IMG/VR virus record: IMGVR_UViG_3300010297_000077
Coordinates: 1 to 25,064 of that record
DNA from: a virus
Reading direction: 5' to 3' (one strand)
DNA: 25,064 nucleotides
The notes under the pieces were generated by a model, which was not told the origin of the DNA, ran no database searches, and saw nothing but the letters and a program-made list of their open reading frames with translations. This document shows positions 23,166 through 25,064 of the stretch, piece by piece (the stretch's first letter is position 1; each line of letters begins with the position of its first letter). A program made the translations under genes and the position numbers.

Positions 23166-23366
23166 TTACATCGTATCCTCTATGTCGAAATTTCTTTTAA
23201 GTTCACGAAGTATCAAATTTAAATCACTATCGCTAAGTTGCCTGAGGGCTTCATCCAACGTTTTTTCAAATCCAACCATTTCACCAATTTCCATTATTTG
23301 ATCAAATGCATCATTTGATGAGATTCTTTCTGTTAAATGACTTTTGTAAATATTTCGTAGATTCAT
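23166..23366 (-). CDS. Small hypothetical acidic protein (66 aa)
   Basis: A 66-aa helical protein beginning MNLRNIYKSHLTERISSNDAF. CAGGA lies 9 nt before the ATG. The basic start followed by an L-T-E triplet is loosely like the MKIKKIF-x-E tag of its upstream neighbour, but similarity is weak. It follows the tagged 140-aa gene after 14 nt. Function unknown. Confidence 0.58.
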   Translation of the reverse strand: MNLRNIYKSHLTERISSNDAFDQIMEIGEMVGFEKTLDEALRQLSDSDLNLILRELKRNFDIEDTM

Positions 23367-23380
23367 AATTTTTTCCTGTA

Positions 23381-23803
23381 TTAAATATCATCCAATCCAT
23401 ATACCTGCTTCATAGTTGCAGTAAAATCTTTCCATTTCTTAATTGGCACCTTTTTATAAGTATCCCTTATATAATCATACAATATATCATTAAAATCGAC
23501 AGTATATTCAAAATCTATTAATTGGTTAGAATCTATTTTGTCATCTAAATAATCATCCAACCAATCTAATATAGAATCCCCACTTATCGAAACAACATCA
23601 GAATCACCCAATTCTTCTTTATAGAAGTTTTTATCGTGTATAATTAACACATCGATATCAGAATCATATAAATCATCGCTATTTTTTGGGGGATTATAAA
23701 CATCCTCGATATAAAAATGCGTCCAATCACCGTTAATTGTATCTTCGTTTAAGTCAAATAATGACCGATTTTCAACTTCACTAAATATTTTTTTAATTTT
23801 CAT
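23381..23803 (-). CDS. Tagged acidic hypothetical protein (140 aa)
   Basis: A 140-aa very acidic protein, many Asp (YDSDIDVLIIHDKNF, DSILDWLDDYLDDKID), beginning MKIKKIFSEVENRSLFDLNED. The first nine residues repeat those of the 184-aa protein at 18816-19370 save one (S for V); the bodies share nothing obvious. The shared part is inside a duplicated 60-nt cassette that includes AGAGG 7 nt before ATG. A head-targeting tag is the working idea. Strong acidity would also fit a DNA-mimic or internal-head protein. Confidence 0.62.
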   Translation of the reverse strand: MKIKKIFSEVENRSLFDLNEDTINGDWTHFYIEDVYNPPKNSDDLYDSDIDVLIIHDKNFYKEELGDSDVVSISGDSILDWLDDYLDDKIDSNQLIDFEYTVDFNDILYDYIRDTYKKVPIKKWKDFTATMKQVYGLDDI

Positions 23804-23847
23804 AATATACCTCTATCATGTTAAACGTAGTGTATATTGATATATAT
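23788..23847 (-). repeat. Duplicated start cassette, copy 2
   Basis: This block aligns without gaps to 19355-19414 with about 53 of 60 positions identical. It covers the last codons of the 79-aa gene (ending QYTLRLT), the 12-nt gap with AGAGG and the first codons of the 140-aa gene. Because one half is coding here, this is likely the ancestral arrangement. Confidence 0.8.
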
Positions 23848-24025
23848 CTTCAGGTGGTGTATATTTTTTAGATAATTGTTCTACAATCGATTTCCAAGCA
23901 ATAATTTTTTGATCTTTTTTCGTAGGAGCACGTTTCTTTTGAATAAAATATATAAAATCAATTAAATCCTCGGGATTGTTTTTCCACCACTCAGATTCCC
24001 CATATTTTATTTTTATTCTATGCAC
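23816..24025 (-). CDS. Small hypothetical protein with SEWWKNNPEDLIDF motif
   Basis: A protein of 69 aa if started at GTG 24023-24025, which shares its G with the TAG stop of the oxygenase gene (TAGTG), a typical coupled arrangement. A TTG at 24053-24055 would add 10 residues and overlap by 31 nt. There is no ATG in the frame. The sequence is basic and rich in aromatics (KIKYGESEWWKNNPEDLIDFIYF, then KKRAPTKKDQKIIAWKSIVEQL). Function unknown. Its 3' end forms part of the duplicated cassette. Confidence 0.58.
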   Translation of the reverse strand: MHRIKIKYGESEWWKNNPEDLIDFIYFIQKKRAPTKKDQKIIAWKSIVEQLSKKYTPPEDIYQYTLRLT

Positions 24026-24636
24026 TATTGGTGTATTTGCTTCTCTCTTACCCAAATAACAAGTATATATTTTTCACCTGATATTACTGGTTGTCCAGCA
24101 TGTAGACTGTTTTCTAGTGGCTTTCCAGTTGCATCTAAATTTCTCCAAAACACTGATTTACCTGTCTGCGGAGTTACTGTTTTGCCAATATTTGGAAATG
24201 CTGTTTCTCCGCCTACACAATCTTCGTTTAAATAAATTAAAAACGTAGAAGTTCTATTACCCCATTCATTGAAATTGGCTTCCGAATACGAGTTACCCTG
24301 TTCCTCTGTGAACCAATCCCAATGCGGTTCATACTTACCACCCGGTCCATATTTTACAATGTGTATATATTCAAAATGTCGATAATCTAAACCTGACAAT
24401 GATTTTAGGGCCTGGTTTATTTTCAACCGAATAGGATGTGTAAGTGGTAACTGATAATCCGATAACCAGGTGCCAGTAGCATCTCTTACATCTTCTTGTA
24501 CCTTTTGATCAGCGACGACACCAGACGTTTTTAAAGTAGGCGATGCCAGTTCAATTAAATACTTGCATTCCTTAGCAGTGAGTGTCTGAGGAATAGTTAT
24601 GAGATCGATATCATTGATTCTATTGATATTATTCAT
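24025..24636 (-). CDS. 2-oxoglutarate/Fe(II)-dependent oxygenase, prolyl-4-hydroxylase-like
   Basis: A 203-aa P4H-alpha-type double-stranded beta-helix enzyme. The iron triad is H105 and D107 (YEPHWDWF) with H179 (SLHAGQPV), and K189 (SGEKYILV) is the 2-oxoglutarate-binding Lys. TFLIYLNEDCVGGETAFP (131-148) is the characteristic strand, and the GKSVFWRNLD segment is typical. It hydroxylates a prolyl or similar side chain of an unknown substrate, using oxygen and 2-oxoglutarate. Such genes are common in marine T4-like phages. AAAAGGAATTAAA precedes the ATG, a good ribosome site. The window also encodes a Pro-rich protein (16889-17746), a possible but unproven substrate. Confidence 0.9.
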   Translation of the reverse strand: MNNINRINDIDLITIPQTLTAKECKYLIELASPTLKTSGVVADQKVQEDVRDATGTWLSDYQLPLTHPIRLKINQALKSLSGLDYRHFEYIHIVKYGPGGKYEPHWDWFTEEQGNSYSEANFNEWGNRTSTFLIYLNEDCVGGETAFPNIGKTVTPQTGKSVFWRNLDATGKPLENSLHAGQPVISGEKYILVIWVREKQIHQ

Positions 24637-24689
24637 TTTAATTCCTTTTAAGTTAGTGAGGGTCTTCTACTTTCATTTCTTTTATGTTT

Positions 24690-24839
24690 TTATAGTCTCC
24701 AACTTATATTAAGAGTTTTATCTTCATCAATGCTTTGCTCATTACTACACCAATCACACCACAAATGGTCGTGCCTTTCTTCCATGTCAGGGCATCCACA
24801 GTTATTGCAGATTTCCGATAGCTTGTTTATCTCTTTCAT
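24690..24839 (-). CDS. Small zinc-ribbon protein (49 aa)
   Basis: A 49-aa protein starting at ATG 24837-24839, three bases after the stop of the upstream Ala-rich gene, with GGTAGGGAAA as ribosome site. It contains CNNCGC (residues 11-16) and CDWC (33-36), two CxxC pairs spaced as in a zinc ribbon, with HDH between. The C-terminal part is acidic. Small zinc ribbons of this type in phages may bind nucleic acid or RNA polymerase; no specific role can be read. Confidence 0.7.
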   Translation of the reverse strand: MKEINKLSEICNNCGCPDMEERHDHLWCDWCSNEQSIDEDKTLNISWRL

Positions 24840-24842
24840 TGT

Positions 24843-25064
24843 TTATTTCCCTACCTTTTTAAATAGTGATTCTGTCAATACCTCCCTGCATATATCAGCA
24901 CACTCTTTAAGGGTTTCTTTTCGAGCAGCATCAGCAGCATTAGCAGCATTAGCAGCAAAAGCAGCAGCAAAAGCAGCAGCATCATAAGCATTAGCAGCAT
25001 CATAAGCAGCATCATAAGCAGCATAAGCAGCAGCAGCATTAGCAGCATCATAAGCAGCATCATA
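24843..25064 (-). CDS. Ala-rich YDAA-repeat phage protein (C-terminal 73 aa; N-terminus off window)
   Basis: The frame enters from the right edge and ends at TAA 24843-24845. The visible part has repeats of YDAA, NAA, FAAA and AYAA type over 47 residues, then a non-repeat end (ARKETLKECADICREVLTESL). Phage proteins with such Ala/Asp/Tyr coils followed by an ADICREVL-like tail are common and have no known function. The repeat should form helices. Long frames in other phases here (runs of Met and Leu on the minus strand, Ser and Ala on plus) are shadows of the repeat. Confidence 0.75.
   Translation of the reverse strand, partial: YDAAYDAANAAAAYAAYDAAYDAANAYDAAAFAAAFAANAANAADAARKETLKECADICREVLTESLFKKVGK
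24924..25064 (-). repeat. Short tandem coding repeats (GCTGCT/TATGAT units)
   Basis: Minus-strand units of GCTGCT with TATGAT, AAT or TTT between fill this stretch, encoding the Ala-rich tract. Unit order is irregular, as expected for repeated slippage. The repeat continues past the window edge. Confidence 0.85.

Noticed and set aside
24637-24689. Seven-codon frame ATG to TAA (MKVEDPH) before the oxygenase
   Set aside because: Too short to support as a gene; could be a leader peptide or a remnant but there is no attenuator structure.
24875-25063. Minus-strand frame of Met/Leu runs, and a plus-strand frame at 24730-24987
   Set aside because: Both are shadows of the YDAA coding repeat and the zinc-ribbon gene; the correct frame gives a phage-like Ala-rich protein with a non-repeat tail.
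1-25064. CRISPR array, tRNA, insertion sequence or integrase
   Set aside because: No regular spaced repeats, no cloverleaf-like sequence and no transposase or integrase motifs were seen on either strand.

Overview
The window is a stretch of an AT-rich (roughly one-third GC by eye), densely packed genome of a contractile-tailed, T4-like bacteriophage. Every supported gene lies on the minus strand, so transcription runs from high to low coordinates. The T4-like call rests on neighbouring baseplate wedge genes of the gp25, gp6 and (by domain logic) gp7 types, a gp5-like OB-fold hub/spike protein, and a small gp55-like late sigma factor just upstream of them. PhoH, QueD, a prolyl-4-hydroxylase-like oxygenase and an HD hydrolase are typical cargo of marine T4-like phages. 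The host cannot be named. Composition would fit a SAR11-like or marine Bacteroidota host; some genes have clear Shine-Dalgarno sites, others only A-rich or very short leaders.

Layout. (1) 1-11536, late module: gp55-like sigma, a conserved 126-aa protein, gp5-like hub protein, a 139-aa coiled-coil protein, gp25, gp6, a 74-aa protein, a DNRLRE/CBM96-like beta-sandwich protein, a Gly/Ser-linker plus coiled-coil protein, and a giant gp7/gpI-like protein with a LamG-like insert that runs off the left edge. Many genes overlap by 4-8 nt. (2) 11529-14453: a small membrane protein, HD hydrolase, an unknown 183-aa protein and a four-helix membrane coiled-coil protein. (3) 14454-14878: the only long non-coding stretch, with a rho-independent terminator, a 31-bp tandem repeat, a good sigma70-type promoter and a long AT-rich leader. 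(4) 14879-18699: a small conserved protein, SAM methyltransferase, two-domain endolysin amidase, a Pro-rich protein and a coiled-coil/beta-helix protein. (5) 18816-25064, accessory and small genes: a possible internal virion protein, PhoH, QueD, DUF3310, several unknowns, a 2OG-Fe(II) oxygenase, a 49-aa zinc ribbon and the end of an Ala-rich YDAA-repeat protein.

The strongest unexplained structure is regulatory and modular. Five promoters with a TTG-type -35 and exactly 17 nt to the -10 sit in gaps before separate genes, and several share sequence even in the spacer. A 60-nt cassette (about 53/60 identical, no gaps) is duplicated at 19355-19414 and 23788-23847. It carries a ribosome site and a common N-terminal tag (MKIKKIF, then V or S, then E) on two otherwise unrelated proteins. 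This resembles the logic of T4 capsid-targeting sequences and is the best candidate for something undescribed here.
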